DNA from: Acidobacteriota bacterium
Lineage (GTDB): Bacteria; Actinomycetota; Acidimicrobiia; ATN3
Direction of reading: 5' to 3'
Assembly: GCA_003577105.1 (NCBI GenBank)
Contig: QEUQ01000024.1
Span: 1 to 44,093 of the forward strand
DNA: 44,093 nucleotides
The notes beneath the pieces were generated by a model. The model did no database searches. It saw only the letters and a list, made by a program, of their open reading frames with translations, and was not told where the DNA came from. Below, piece after piece: positions 8,810 through 17,881 of this stretch. The number at the start of each line of letters is the position of its first letter. The stretch's first letter is position 1. The translations under genes were made by a program, and so were the position numbers.

Positions 8810-8980
8810 CTTCACCTCTGGCCGGTCTTCGATGTGGCGTTAATTTTGATGCGAACTGACGTCTGCATATTTCTTCGGCGATTTGCACCCGATTGGTTAC
8901 GCAATTTGGCATTAGAAGCTTAACCGGCGGTGAGCCCCGAAAAGTCCATGTAAAGGCCAATCTTGTTACACCCGAATAGT

Positions 8981-9009
8981 TTGCAGCAGGCAGTGTCGAT
9001 GCCTATACT
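8981..9009 (+). promoter_or_regulatory. Predicted sigma70-type promoter of the nuo operon
   Basis: TTGCAG at 8981-8986 and TATACT at 9004-9009 are separated by exactly 17 bases. They match the -35 and -10 consensus at four and five of six positions. Transcription would begin near 9016, leaving a leader of roughly 150-180 bases before nuoA. Confidence 0.6.
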
Positions 9010-9126
9010 CACGGCGACTTGACGGAGGTCGAGGCAGACCGGTCTCGCCTGCCAGCCGGCGCGAAGCCAGATCCGCTGATTGCGAGAGTCGTCCGCCGCG
9101 ACCATCCGTCTTTTAGTTGACGTGAG

Positions 9127-9146
9127 CTTGTGCAAAGATGCACAAG
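9127..9146 (+). repeat. Perfect inverted repeat in the nuo leader
   Basis: The arms CTTGTGCA (9127-9134) and TGCACAAG (9139-9146) are exact reverse complements around the loop AAGA. No T-tract follows, so it is not a classical terminator. It lies between the predicted transcription start and nuoA, where it could be an RNA hairpin or a dyad operator. Confidence 0.7.
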
Positions 9147-9196
9147 GGCGGAACGGCGGAATGCGCGTTGGGCGCTGGTTCGCCAAGGGAGACGGC

Positions 9197-9562
9197 TTGC
9201 CCAGTTACTTCAGCCAGTACATCACCGTAGCTCTGATCGGCCTTGCAGCGATCGGCATGGTGGGCTTCATGCTTGGCGCGGGCCGCATCATCAGGCCGTC
9301 AAATCCATCGGCTGACAAGTCGCTCACCTACGAGTGCGGAGTCGATCCAATTGACGGCAATTGGGCGCAGACCAACATCCGCTACTACCTCTTCGCGTTG
9401 CTGTTCGTGGTCTTCGACGTTGAGGCGGTGTTTGTCTATCCCTGGGCCACAATGATGCGTTCTCTGGGCAAGTCGGGCCTCGTTGAGATGATCGTTTTCA
9501 TAGGAATTCTCGCCATGGCACTTCTCTACGCATGGAAGAAGGGGATCCTCGCGTGGGACTGA
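9197..9562 (+). CDS. nuoA: NADH-quinone oxidoreductase subunit A
   Basis: Membrane-arm subunit of respiratory complex I. Three transmembrane helices are seen ([55 protein letters not shown]), with the conserved loop [11 protein letters not shown] between the first and second and FDVEAVF in the second. TTG 9197 is favoured because GGAG (9188-9191) lies five bases upstream and it gives a standard 121-residue NuoA; ATG 9161 (133 residues) is the alternative. First gene of the nuo operon. Its stop overlaps the nuoB start by ten bases. Confidence 0.9.
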   Translation: MPSYFSQYITVALIGLAAIGMVGFMLGAGRIIRPSNPSADKSLTYECGVDPIDGNWAQTNIRYYLFALLFVVFDVEAVFVYPWATMMRSLGKSGLVEMIVFIGILAMALLYAWKKGILAWD

Positions 9563-10056
9563 TACAGAAACACGGCGCCCCAAAGCCGCTCAGTTGGCTA
9601 CTTAACTGGTCTCGTAGCTACTCGCTTTGGATGTTTCAGTTCGGTCTGGCGTGCTGCGCAATTGAGATGATCGCGGCGGCTTCTCCTCGCTACGACATGA
9701 TGCGTTTCGGAATCATTCCCTTCCCGGCCTCTCCGAGGCAGGCAGACCTCATGGTCGTCGCAGGAACCCTGACCGACAAGATGGCCCCTGCTGTCAAGCG
9801 GGTCTATGAGCAGATGCCCGATCCGAAGTACGTGATCTCGATGGGGTCATGCGCGAACAGCGGAGGGCCGTACTGGGACAGCTACTCGGTCACAAAGGGT
9901 GTCGATCAGATAATTCCGGTCGACATCTACGTTCCGGGGTGTCCCCCCAGGCCTGAAGCGTTGATGCAGGGCATCGTGGAGCTGCAGAAGAAGATCAGGG
10001 GCGAGGACGTCAAGACCAAGTGGAGAGGTGATGCGCTTGCCGCCGACGGCGCCTGA
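9553..10056 (+). CDS. nuoB: NADH-quinone oxidoreductase subunit B
   Basis: The 167-residue PSST-type subunit that holds cluster N2, the last Fe-S centre before quinone. The tandem cysteines C34-C35 (GLACCAIEM), the Cys in GSCANSGG (about residue 98) and the Cys in VPGCPPRPE (about residue 128) are the four ligands, all present. GTG 9553 is chosen because it gives the usual short N-terminus and overlaps the nuoA stop, as expected in this tightly packed operon; ATG 9532 would add seven residues. Its end overlaps nuoC by 26 bases. Confidence 0.95.
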   Translation: MGLIQKHGAPKPLSWLLNWSRSYSLWMFQFGLACCAIEMIAAASPRYDMMRFGIIPFPASPRQADLMVVAGTLTDKMAPAVKRVYEQMPDPKYVISMGSCANSGGPYWDSYSVTKGVDQIIPVDIYVPGCPPRPEALMQGIVELQKKIRGEDVKTKWRGDALAADGA

Positions 10057-10780
10057 GCTTGACGCCGGCGAGATCGCAGCGCGCCTCAGTGATGGGCTGG
10101 GCGACGGACTGGTCGAGACCGTGATCGCTCGCGGACAGGTCACCGCGCGTGTTAGACCCGATGCTTGGGTCGATGCCGCCCGCTTCGTGAAGACCGACGA
10201 TTCCCTGCGCTGCACCTTCTTCTCCTGGCTGTCGGCAATTCACTGGATTGAAGCTGATGAGGGCCTGGGCAATTCCGAGCTTTCAGACGCAGCCGAGGAG
10301 GCCGATGCCGCCGAGCCAGCCGAGCCAGCCGAGCCAGCCGATGCCGCCGAGGAGGCCGGCTTTCAGCCGTATCCGGCCAGCCATGAACCCGGCACCTATG
10401 CCCAGCCGCAGGGGAATCTCTTCCAGGTCTTGGCACATGCCTCCTCCCCGATGCGCGGTGTCTCGGTCACTCTCAAGACAGAGCTTCCCGAGGAATCTCC
10501 GAAGATTGCCTCGATTGCGGAAGTGTTCGCTGGTGCCAACTGGCACGAACGCGAGTGCCATGAGATGTTCGGGATCGAGTTTGATGGCCATCCCGACCTT
10601 TCCAGGCTCTATCTGCCCGAGGACTTCGAAGGTCATCCGCTCCTCAAGTCATTTCCGCTTGGCGCGCGTGAAATCAAACCGTGGCCTGGCAACGTCGATG
10701 TCGAGGCGATTCCACCGGAAATCGAAGCTCGCCTAGATGCCGAGTTCGGAGGCGGTTCGTCAGGCGGTGATTCTGAGTGA
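10031..10780 (+). CDS. nuoC: NADH-quinone oxidoreductase subunit C, with low-complexity insert
   Basis: The 30-kDa peripheral-arm subunit, 249 residues. The family signature near the C-terminus is intact ([15 protein letters not shown], then [18 protein letters not shown]). Between the [14 protein letters not shown] strand and NLFQVLAHA lies an acidic Ala/Glu/Pro insert of roughly 50 residues (about 76-125) containing three perfect EPA repeats encoded by 9-base DNA repeats. ATG 10031 has GGAG five bases upstream; a GTG immediately precedes it. It overlaps nuoB at the start and shares four bases (GTGA) with nuoD at the end. Confidence 0.93.
   Translation: MRLPPTAPELDAGEIAARLSDGLGDGLVETVIARGQVTARVRPDAWVDAARFVKTDDSLRCTFFSWLSAIHWIEADEGLGNSELSDAAEEADAAEPAEPAEPADAAEEAGFQPYPASHEPGTYAQPQGNLFQVLAHASSPMRGVSVTLKTELPEESPKIASIAEVFAGANWHERECHEMFGIEFDGHPDLSRLYLPEDFEGHPLLKSFPLGAREIKPWPGNVDVEAIPPEIEARLDAEFGGGSSGGDSE
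10313..10339 (+). repeat. 9-base tandem repeat inside nuoC
   Basis: Three perfect in-frame copies of GAGCCAGCC, encoding Glu-Pro-Ala three times (residues 95-103), flanked on both sides by GCCGATGCCGCCGAG-like sequence coding Ala-Asp-Ala-Ala-Glu. A multiple of three means copy-number changes keep the frame. Confidence 0.85.
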
Positions 10781-11946
10781 GCACCGCAGGGGACCTCGCT
10801 GAGAGCGTAAGGGCTGCGGCCCACGCCGCAGACGCCCGCGTGAGCGTCGACATTGATACGGGTGACATGAAGCTCAACATTGGGCCTCAGCACCCCGCTA
10901 CGCACGGAGTTCTCCGCCTTGTCGTCGAGCTCGACGGCGAAAAGGTCAAGAGCGTCAAGCCCGTGATCGGATACATGCATCGCGGCTACGAGAAGCTAGT
11001 CGAGGTTCGTGACTATCCTCAAGTGACCACGCTCATCAATCGGATCGACTGGGTCTCCGGCTTCTGCAACGAGATCCCTTTCATACTCGGTGCGGAGAAG
11101 CTTCTCGAGATAGAGGCGCCGCCGAGAGCGACTTACCTTCGCACGCTGCTCTGCGAGATGCAGCGCATTGCGAGTCACTTGGTCTTCTTCTCCGCGTACC
11201 CCCTCGAGGTCGGGGCCATGACCCCGATGTTCTTTGCCTTCCGGGAACGCGAACGGGTTCTCGATGTTCTTGAGTCGGTAACGGGCGGGCGGTTTCACCC
11301 CAATTTCAATCGCGTCGGCGGCCTCTTCAAGGACATCCCGGCGACCTTCAGGTCGGAGTGCGCCGAGACCATGGATGCGGTGCGCAACGTCTGTGGCGAG
11401 CTCGATAACTTGATCGTCGGCAACGAGATATTCATGGAACGGACAGTCGGCGTCGGTGTTCTGCCACCCGAGATTGCATTGGACTATGGCGTCTCCGGCC
11501 CCAATTTGCGGGCTACCGGAGTCGCCGAGGACATTCGGAAGACCTCGCCCTATCTGGCCTACGATCAAGTCAACTTCGACATTCCAACCGGGGAAAACGG
11601 CGACTGCTTCGACCGGGCGAAGATCCGCCTGCGCGAGATAATCGAAAGCACTTACATAATCGATCAGTTGCTCGACTCCCTCCCTTCGGGCCCCGTCATG
11701 GCAAAGGTGCCCAAAGTGATCAAGGTCCCCGAAGGAGAGATCTACGTCAAGGGCGAGAACCCCAGGGGCGAGATGGGTTATTACATCGTCTCAAAGGGCG
11801 GCGGCACGCCATATCGCGTCAAGATCCGGTCTGGTTCATTCTCGAACATCTCTTGCCTCGAGTATCTGCTCGACGGTGTGCTTGTTCCGGACATCATTGC
11901 GATCCTTGGCAGTCTCGACTTCGTTCTCGGGGATGTGGACAGATGA
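10777..11946 (+). CDS. nuoD: NADH-quinone oxidoreductase subunit D
   Basis: The 49-kDa peripheral-arm subunit, 389 residues, which forms the quinone site with NuoB. It shows GPQHPATHGVLRL (residues 36-48) with the quinone-site His residues, IGYMHRGYEKL (64-74), EMQRIASHL, and the C-terminal end [10 protein letters not shown] typical of the family. Arg69 in the HRG motif corresponds by motif to the arginine that NDUFAF7 dimethylates in mitochondrial NDUFS2; a NDUFAF7-like gene closes the nuo gene set at 19368. About 30 extra residues precede the core. The GTG start overlaps the nuoC stop by four bases and the stop overlaps nuoH by four. Confidence 0.95.
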   Translation: MSTAGDLAESVRAAAHAADARVSVDIDTGDMKLNIGPQHPATHGVLRLVVELDGEKVKSVKPVIGYMHRGYEKLVEVRDYPQVTTLINRIDWVSGFCNEIPFILGAEKLLEIEAPPRATYLRTLLCEMQRIASHLVFFSAYPLEVGAMTPMFFAFRERERVLDVLESVTGGRFHPNFNRVGGLFKDIPATFRSECAETMDAVRNVCGELDNLIVGNEIFMERTVGVGVLPPEIALDYGVSGPNLRATGVAEDIRKTSPYLAYDQVNFDIPTGENGDCFDRAKIRLREIIESTYIIDQLLDSLPSGPVMAKVPKVIKVPEGEIYVKGENPRGEMGYYIVSKGGGTPYRVKIRSGSFSNISCLEYLLDGVLVPDIIAILGSLDFVLGDVDR

Positions 11947-12959
11947 CCATCTGGATTGAGGTTGCGGTCAAGACGTTGGCGTTGCTTCTCATGATCCCGC
12001 TTGCCGCGCTCGCCCTCGGGTACTCGGAGCTAAAGATCATGGCGCACATGCAGAGTCGGGTCGGGCCGATGGAGGCAGGCAAGTTTCATGGCTGGGCGCA
12101 GCTGATCGCGGACGGCCTCAAGTTCATCCAGAAGGAAGACGTGATTCCAGAAGCAGCCGATCGGAGCGTATTCGCTCTCGCACCGGTTCTCTCCCTGATC
12201 AGTGCCTTCCTGGTCTTCGCCGTGGTCCCCTTCGGATCCGGGCAGCGGTTCTGGTTCTTCAACCTCGACATAGGCCTCTTCTACGCCTTGGCAGTCAGTG
12301 CGATTAGTGTCCTAGGCGTGTTGATGGCTGGGTGGTCGTCGGCAAACAAGTACTCGCTCATGGGCGGTCTGAGGGCCGCGGCACAGCTCATGGCCTATGA
12401 GCTGCCTTTGGTTCTAGCGGCAGTCGCAGTAGTGATTCAGGCCGGCACGATGAGTCTCGTCGGCATCGTCGAAGCCCAAGCGAACTTCAGCATTCTTGGA
12501 ATACCGGTTCCATATGTCGTGCCTCAGTTCGCGGGCTTCGTGATCTTCGTCATCGCGTCAGTTGCCGAGCTGAGTCGTACGCCGTTTGACATGCCGATGG
12601 CTGAATCAGAGCTGATAACGGGGCCGCTGACCGAGTACACAGGTTTCCGCTTCTTGTTCTTCTTCATGGCCGAGTACGCAGGCATGTTTGCGCTCTCGGC
12701 GATTGCGGCGACGATCTACTTGGGCGGCTACTGGCTCCCTGGAGTTCCCGACAACATCGCGCCCGCAGTAGGCCCGGTCGCCCTGGTCGCCAAGACCGGG
12801 CTCATCGCGTTTTTCTTGATCTGGATTCGTTCCACCTATCCCCGCCTCAGAGAAGACCAGCTCCAGAAGTTCGCATGGAAGGTGCTCATTCCCATTTCGC
12901 TGGTGAATATTCTCGTCACCTCGATCGCCGTCGTATTCGTCTCGGATGTGCAGGGGTAG
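11943..12959 (+). CDS. nuoH: NADH-quinone oxidoreductase subunit H
   Basis: A 338-residue membrane subunit with about eight helices, linking the peripheral arm and quinone channel to the proton-pumping arm. Conserved loops are present: [20 protein letters not shown] near the N-terminus, LADGLKF-like [12 protein letters not shown], and [20 protein letters not shown] followed by TEYTGFRF. The usual Asn of AETNR is Ser here (AELSR). ATG 11943 overlaps the nuoD stop (ATGA). Five bases separate it from nuoI. Confidence 0.95.
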   Translation: MTIWIEVAVKTLALLLMIPLAALALGYSELKIMAHMQSRVGPMEAGKFHGWAQLIADGLKFIQKEDVIPEAADRSVFALAPVLSLISAFLVFAVVPFGSGQRFWFFNLDIGLFYALAVSAISVLGVLMAGWSSANKYSLMGGLRAAAQLMAYELPLVLAAVAVVIQAGTMSLVGIVEAQANFSILGIPVPYVVPQFAGFVIFVIASVAELSRTPFDMPMAESELITGPLTEYTGFRFLFFFMAEYAGMFALSAIAATIYLGGYWLPGVPDNIAPAVGPVALVAKTGLIAFFLIWIRSTYPRLREDQLQKFAWKVLIPISLVNILVTSIAVVFVSDVQG

Positions 12960-12964
12960 CGGAG

Positions 12965-13432
12965 ATGGCGACGTCAATCACCGGACTGATCAAGGGGCTG
13001 GGTGTGACCCTCAAGGCACTCGTGAATCCCGCGGTCACAGTGCAATACCCGCATGAGAAAGAGGAGCTCCACCCCAGAACTCGCGGCGTCATTGCACTGA
13101 AAGTTGAGAACTGCACGGTCTGCATGCTGTGCGTTCGCTCCTGCCCCGATTGGTGCATATATATAGAAGGGCACAAGGACAAGGCGCCCCCCCGCCGCGA
13201 GGGTGGCAAGCCGAGGAGTGTCAACGTACTCGACCGCTTTGACATCGACTACGCGCTCTGCATGTATTGCGGGATCTGCGTTGAGGTTTGCCCGTTCGAC
13301 GCCCTTTTCTGGAGCCCCGAATTCGAATACGCAGAGCCCAAGATTGCCGACTTGCTTCATGACATCGATCGCCTAGACGAGTGGATGCAGACCGTTCCGG
13401 AGCCACCTGAACTAGATGAGGGGGCCAAGTGA
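12965..13432 (+). CDS. nuoI: NADH-quinone oxidoreductase subunit I
   Basis: A 155-residue 8Fe-8S ferredoxin-like subunit carrying clusters N6a and N6b. Two complete CxxCxxCxxxCP motifs are seen: C50/C53/C56/C60 and C99/C102/C105/C109. Because nuoE, nuoF and nuoG are absent from this operon, this subunit would be the electron entry point if the complex works as encoded here. ATG 12965 begins the normal N-terminus; the frame is open further upstream but into nuoH. The stop overlaps the nuoJ GTG (GTGA). Confidence 0.95.
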   Translation: MATSITGLIKGLGVTLKALVNPAVTVQYPHEKEELHPRTRGVIALKVENCTVCMLCVRSCPDWCIYIEGHKDKAPPRREGGKPRSVNVLDRFDIDYALCMYCGICVEVCPFDALFWSPEFEYAEPKIADLLHDIDRLDEWMQTVPEPPELDEGAK

Positions 13433-13944
13433 GCAATCAGCAAGTAGTCCAGGTCATCATCTTCGGAATTGCAGCGGCTCTGATCATTTTTGGCGGGATC
13501 CGAGTTGTAACTGCGCAGAACATCGTTCGCGCGGCCCTCTATCTCGTCTTGACGCTCGCGGCGACGGCCGGGCTGTTCGTTTTGCTGCTAGCTGAGTTTA
13601 TAGCCGCCGTTCAGATTCTGATCTATGTGGGTGCCGTCGTGGTGATCCTGCTCTTCGGAATCATGCTCACACGCGCACCCATCGGGTTGACACCGGATCT
13701 TGACAACGAGTCAGCGAGAATTTGGGGCTTGGTTGCCGGACTCGTCTTTCTAGGTGTCGTCACCTTCGTTCTTTGGCGCCATTTCGCGTCAGTGCCGGCG
13801 CTGGAGCTGAGTGCTCCGGATTCCGGAGCCAACGAGGCGCTTGGTCGTAGCTTGCTTGTTGATTGGGTGGCGCCATTTGAAGCTGTCTCGATGGTCCTGC
13901 TATCTGCGCTGATCGGCGCCCTTGCCATGGCGAGAAAGGACTGA
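13429..13944 (+). CDS. nuoJ: NADH-quinone oxidoreductase subunit J
   Basis: A 171-residue membrane subunit with five predicted helices. The third contains the conserved [16 protein letters not shown] segment, the pi-bulge helix that gates proton transfer in complex I. The last helix ([20 protein letters not shown]) is also typical. A polar loop (about residues 85-95 and 120-140) separates helices 3-5. The GTG start overlaps the nuoI stop by four bases. Confidence 0.93.
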   Translation: MSNQQVVQVIIFGIAAALIIFGGIRVVTAQNIVRAALYLVLTLAATAGLFVLLLAEFIAAVQILIYVGAVVVILLFGIMLTRAPIGLTPDLDNESARIWGLVAGLVFLGVVTFVLWRHFASVPALELSAPDSGANEALGRSLLVDWVAPFEAVSMVLLSALIGALAMARKD

Positions 13945-13948
13945 CGGA

Positions 13949-14257
13949 ATGCGACTGATGTCAATCCTCATGCTCTCAGCAGCGCTCTTTTCGATTGGTA
14001 TCTACGGAGTGTTGGTGCGGCGCAACGCAGTGCTGGTGCTCATGTCGATAGAGCTGATGCTCAACGCCGTGAACATCAACTTGATCGGGTTCGGCACCTG
14101 GTTGCGGGACACGGCCTTTGTCAATGCTCAGGCATTCGTTCTATTTGTGATCGCGATAGCTGCGGCTGAGGTCGGGATTGGAATCGCGATCGTGCTCGCG
14201 ATCTACAGAAACAAGGCGTCGATCGCCGTTGACGAAGTGGACAGCATGAAATGGTAG
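13949..14257 (+). CDS. nuoK: NADH-quinone oxidoreductase subunit K
   Basis: A 102-residue, three-helix membrane subunit related to MrpC. The conserved LVLMSIELMLNAVNINLIGF helix carries the functionally important Glu, and a second Glu is in IAIAAAEVGIGIAIVLAIYR. ATG 13949 has GAAAGGA about eight bases upstream and gives the standard length. Its last codons overlap the nuoL start by seven bases. Confidence 0.93.
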   Translation: MRLMSILMLSAALFSIGIYGVLVRRNAVLVLMSIELMLNAVNINLIGFGTWLRDTAFVNAQAFVLFVIAIAAAEVGIGIAIVLAIYRNKASIAVDEVDSMKW

Positions 14258-16320
14258 GCGCCCTCGCATCTTCAGTATCGGTCGCTTCGTCGGCGCTGCT
14301 TGGTGCGGCTGAAGCGGCCGCTGAGCACGGCGAACACGCTGCGGCCGTTCTGAACGGACCGAACTCCACTCTGAAGCTGGGCTGGCTGGTTGTCGCCCTG
14401 CCGTTTGTGGGCTGGCTGTTGACACTCTTTTTCGGCAAGCGCTCGCCAATGCGCGGCGCGATCTATGGCGTGACCGCGCTCGGAGCAGGATTGCTCATTT
14501 CGATCGCGATGTTCTTCCAGGTAGCAGGCGGGGCTGCCCCCTATCACCAGAAGTTCTACACCTTCGACATCGGTGGCTACGAAGTGTCGACCGGGTTCAG
14601 CTTTGACAGCTTCACCGTGATGATGTTTGCGGTCGTGACGTTGATCAGCTTCCTGGTTCACATCTATTCGCTGGCATATATGAAGGACGAAGTTCGATTC
14701 ACCTTCTTCTATGCGACGCTCTCGCTATTCACCGGCTCGATGCTTCTCATGGTTGCCTCGGACAACTTGCTCCAGATGTTTGTCGGGTGGGAGCTGGTGG
14801 GGGTTTGCTCATATCTCCTGATCGGCCACTACTGGGAAGAGAAGCCAAACTCGAGTGCAGCCATCAAGGCCTTCATCACGACTCGCATTGGCGATGTCGG
14901 CATGATGTTCGGGATCTTCGTGCTGTTCTTCGCCGCCGGTACCTTTGACATCGGAGGCATCAACGGACTTGCCGCCTCAGGAGGGATCAAGCACGGGATC
15001 TTGCTCGCCGGTGCCACGCTTCTCTTCATCGGCGTGATTGGCAAGTCCGCACAATTCCCGCTGCACGTCTGGCTCCCTGACGCCATGGCAGGTCCGACAC
15101 CCGTCTCTGCCCTTATCCATGCTGCAACCATGGTCGTTGCCGGGATCTACCTGGTGGCAAGGAACTTCGATGTCTTCCGGACGGCATTCGCTCTCGGGCC
15201 CGGGGGGCCGGCCAACGTCGTGATGATCATCGGCACGATCACCATGCTGATCGCGGCCTTGCTGGCAATGGTTCAAGATGACATCAAGAAGGTCCTCGCC
15301 TACTCGACGGTGAGCCAGCTTGGTTACATGGTGGCCGCACTTGGCGTAGGTGCGTGGACCGCAGCGGTCTTCCACCTCTTCACGCACGCAATGTTCAAGG
15401 CACTCCTCTTCCTCGGATCAGGCTCGGTGATTCATGCCGTGCATTCGAACAACATGAGTGACATGGGTGGGTTGCGAAAAGAGATGCCCGTCACCTTCTG
15501 GACTTTCCTAATTGGTTCAGCAGCTCTCGCCGGTGTGCCGGGGCTCGCTGGGTTCTTCTCCAAAGACGAGATCTTGCATTTCGCATTTCACAATCACTAC
15601 TACGCGGTCTTCGGAGTCGGCCTGCTGACGGCGGCCTTAACGGCTCTGTACATGACTCGTTGCGTTTCGTTGACGTTCTTTGGTGAATTCCGCGGTCATG
15701 GTCATCCCCATGAATCGCCTCGACTCATGACAGTTCCCCTCGTCGTTCTCGCGGTTCTCTCAGTGACGGTTGGTTCCCTCAACTTCTGGGGCATGAAGGG
15801 TTTCGGGGTGTGGATCGCCTACGCGGGTGAGCAACACGTCGCCGAGTTCGACGTCGTGGCGATGCTCGCCGGTACCGCGGCCGGAGCTATCGGAATATTG
15901 CTGGGGCTCTGGATCTATTACTGGAAGAAGGCGCCGCAGGGCCTTCTCGACCGGGTGGCGCCATTTAGATGGGCTCACACGCTGCTTATGAACAAGTACT
16001 ACCTCGATGACCTGTACATCAAGGGCATCGTGCGTCCAGTCCAGTACAGCCTTTCGAAGGTGGCCTACTGGATCAACCAGAAGATCATCGACGGCGTCGT
16101 CAACGGCGTCGGCGTCATGACACGCAAGGCACTTGCTGAAGCAACTTACTGGCTTGACCAGACGGTCGTTGACGGCTTCGTCAACGATGTCGCAAATGAA
16201 GCCGGTGAAGCGGGCGGTGCGTTGCGGCGCATCCAGACTGGCAAAGCTCAGCAGTACGTGGCCGTTGCAGTTGTTGCGACAGCCGTGCTGGTTATTGCGG
16301 TCGTCTGGGCAGTGCGATGA
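14251..16320 (+). CDS. nuoL: NADH-quinone oxidoreductase subunit L
   Basis: A 689-residue distal antiporter-like subunit. The proton-channel core shows DNLLQMFVGWELVGVCSYLL with its conserved Glu, IGKSAQFPLHVWLPDAMAGP with the key Lys, and ALIHAATMVVAGIYL. The C-terminal part contains the long lateral-helix region and a final transmembrane anchor (VAVAVVATAVLVIAVVWAV). The first 35 residues are Ala-rich and not conserved, so a start a little downstream is possible, although ATG 14251 overlaps nuoK as neighbours in this operon do. Confidence 0.95.
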   Translation: MVGALASSVSVASSALLGAAEAAAEHGEHAAAVLNGPNSTLKLGWLVVALPFVGWLLTLFFGKRSPMRGAIYGVTALGAGLLISIAMFFQVAGGAAPYHQKFYTFDIGGYEVSTGFSFDSFTVMMFAVVTLISFLVHIYSLAYMKDEVRFTFFYATLSLFTGSMLLMVASDNLLQMFVGWELVGVCSYLLIGHYWEEKPNSSAAIKAFITTRIGDVGMMFGIFVLFFAAGTFDIGGINGLAASGGIKHGILLAGATLLFIGVIGKSAQFPLHVWLPDAMAGPTPVSALIHAATMVVAGIYLVARNFDVFRTAFALGPGGPANVVMIIGTITMLIAALLAMVQDDIKKVLAYSTVSQLGYMVAALGVGAWTAAVFHLFTHAMFKALLFLGSGSVIHAVHSNNMSDMGGLRKEMPVTFWTFLIGSAALAGVPGLAGFFSKDEILHFAFHNHYYAVFGVGLLTAALTALYMTRCVSLTFFGEFRGHGHPHESPRLMTVPLVVLAVLSVTVGSLNFWGMKGFGVWIAYAGEQHVAEFDVVAMLAGTAAGAIGILLGLWIYYWKKAPQGLLDRVAPFRWAHTLLMNKYYLDDLYIKGIVRPVQYSLSKVAYWINQKIIDGVVNGVGVMTRKALAEATYWLDQTVVDGFVNDVANEAGEAGGALRRIQTGKAQQYVAVAVVATAVLVIAVVWAVR

Positions 16321-16346
16321 GGAGCCAAGAACGTGAATACATATAC

Positions 16347-16363
16347 AAGGAGGCCAGGGGTTG
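16347..16363 (+). promoter_or_regulatory. Perfect Shine-Dalgarno deciding the nuoM TTG start
   Basis: AAGGAGG (16347-16353), a full complement to the 16S rRNA 3' end, stands seven bases before TTG 16361. It marks independent re-initiation after the nuoL stop, where upstream nuo genes rely on overlaps. Confidence 0.8.
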
Positions 16364-17878
16364 AGTGCGATTGAGACGTGGGCGCTGACGCTCGCGGTTT
16401 TCCTTCCCGCGGCCGGCACACTGGCCATCTTGCTGGTGCCAAAGAAGCAGGAGTCGGCCGCGAAGGTGACGGCTCTAATTGCGACCGGCTTGGCGCTGCT
16501 TGCCGGAATCTTCATTGCGCTGAGGTTCGACTACTCGAATTCCTCTTCGCTCCAATTCGAGACCAACGTGCCTTGGATTTCGGCCATTGGCGCGCGCTAT
16601 CACATTGCTCTTGACGGGATCAGCTTGCCGCTCGTCCTTCTTTCGCTCCTGGTGACGTTCCTCTGCGTCATCTATAGCTGGAAGCACTTTCCCGAGCCTC
16701 ATAATCCTCGTGTCTTCCTAGCCCTGGTGTTGCTGCTCGAGACCGGCATGACCGGAACGTTCGTGGCGTTTGACTTGATCTTGTTCTTCGTCTTCTGGGA
16801 ACTGGTTCTGCTGCCGATGTACTTCCTGATCGGTGTCTGGGGTGGACCCAACCGGGAATACGCCGCAATCAAGTTCTTCCTCTACACGCTCTTCGGGTCG
16901 GCTTTCATGCTGATTGCTTTCCTCGCCATGTACTGGAAGGCGGGGACGTTCGACATCGTCGAGCTCTCGCTGAACAATCCGGGCTTTGCGAAGTCGACGG
17001 CACTACTTGTTTTCGGCGGCCTGTTCCTGGGATTTGCGATCAAGGTTCCGATGTTCCCATTCCACACCTGGCTGCCCGACGCTCACACTGAAGCGCCCAC
17101 CGTCGGTTCTGTGTTGCTTGCCGCGGTCCTGTTGAAGATGGGTACCTACGGATTCGTTCGGATCGCGTTGCCGGTCTTGCCCGAGGCTGCGAGGTCGTGG
17201 GCGCCGTGGATCGGGCTTCTCGCGGTTATCGGGATCATCTATGCGTCGCTCTGCTGCTTCGCGCAGAAGGATCTGAAGCGCTTGATCGCATTCAGCTCTG
17301 TGGGGCACATGGGCTTCGTGATGCTAGGCATCGCCACCCTCACACCTGTCGGCATCAACGCGGCGATCTTCGGCATGGTGGCTCACGGACTGATCACGGG
17401 AATGCTCTTCTTCCTCACCGGCTCGATTCATGAGCGCTACCACACGAGGGAGATCGCAGAGCTCGGCGGTGGCATGCTCAAGAAGTTGCCGATCTTGGCA
17501 TCACTACTTGCATTCATCTCATTCGCAAGTCTCGGGTTGCCGGCTCTCGCCGGATTCCCGGGTGAGTTCATGTCGATGCTCTCGGCCTACAACCCGGCTC
17601 CGGGCCTCTCCACGGGCACATTCCGCACATTCATGGTTGTGGCGGGTGTCGGTACAGTTCTAGTAGCCGGATACTTCCTGTGGATGCTCCAGCGGGTGAA
17701 TCTCGGTACCGTCCCAGAGCGCTGGGAGTCGACAGAGATGCATGACGTCAACGGTTATGAGTACGCCGCCTGGATTCCGCTGATTCTCCTTACGTTCATC
17801 TGCGGCGTCTACCCGCAGATAATTCTCGGAGTCACCGACGGCGCTGTGCGCGGCGTGACGGCGGCGTTCGGAGGCTGA
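16361..17878 (+). CDS. nuoM: NADH-quinone oxidoreductase subunit M
   Basis: A 505-residue antiporter-like proton-pumping subunit. It shows LILFFVFWELVLLPMYFLIG (with Glu in TM5), AIKVPMFPFHTWLPDAHTEAP (with Lys in TM7) and LKMGTYGFVRIALP. The TTG start at 16361 is supported by a perfect AAGGAGG at 16347-16353, seven bases upstream. This is the only gap of note within the nuo cluster: 40 bases after nuoL, where its neighbours overlap or nearly touch. Confidence 0.95.
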   Translation: MSAIETWALTLAVFLPAAGTLAILLVPKKQESAAKVTALIATGLALLAGIFIALRFDYSNSSSLQFETNVPWISAIGARYHIALDGISLPLVLLSLLVTFLCVIYSWKHFPEPHNPRVFLALVLLLETGMTGTFVAFDLILFFVFWELVLLPMYFLIGVWGGPNREYAAIKFFLYTLFGSAFMLIAFLAMYWKAGTFDIVELSLNNPGFAKSTALLVFGGLFLGFAIKVPMFPFHTWLPDAHTEAPTVGSVLLAAVLLKMGTYGFVRIALPVLPEAARSWAPWIGLLAVIGIIYASLCCFAQKDLKRLIAFSSVGHMGFVMLGIATLTPVGINAAIFGMVAHGLITGMLFFLTGSIHERYHTREIAELGGGMLKKLPILASLLAFISFASLGLPALAGFPGEFMSMLSAYNPAPGLSTGTFRTFMVVAGVGTVLVAGYFLWMLQRVNLGTVPERWESTEMHDVNGYEYAAWIPLILLTFICGVYPQIILGVTDGAVRGVTAAFGG

Positions 17879-17881
17879 TCG

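Larger units (their letters stand above)
8810..9196. other. Divergent intergenic region with nuo promoter and leader
   Basis: About 390 bases between the patatin gene (minus) and nuoA (plus). It holds the nuo promoter (8981-9009) and the leader hairpin (9127-9146). The part proximal to the patatin gene is locally AT-rich (around 8838-8920) but I could not pick a confident -35/-10 pair for that gene. A minus-strand open frame of 88 codons here has no family-like features and overlaps the promoter. Confidence 0.6.

Noticed and set aside
8920-9186. 88-codon minus-strand open frame upstream of nuoA
   Set aside because: It overlaps the predicted nuo promoter and leader hairpin and shows no recognisable protein features.
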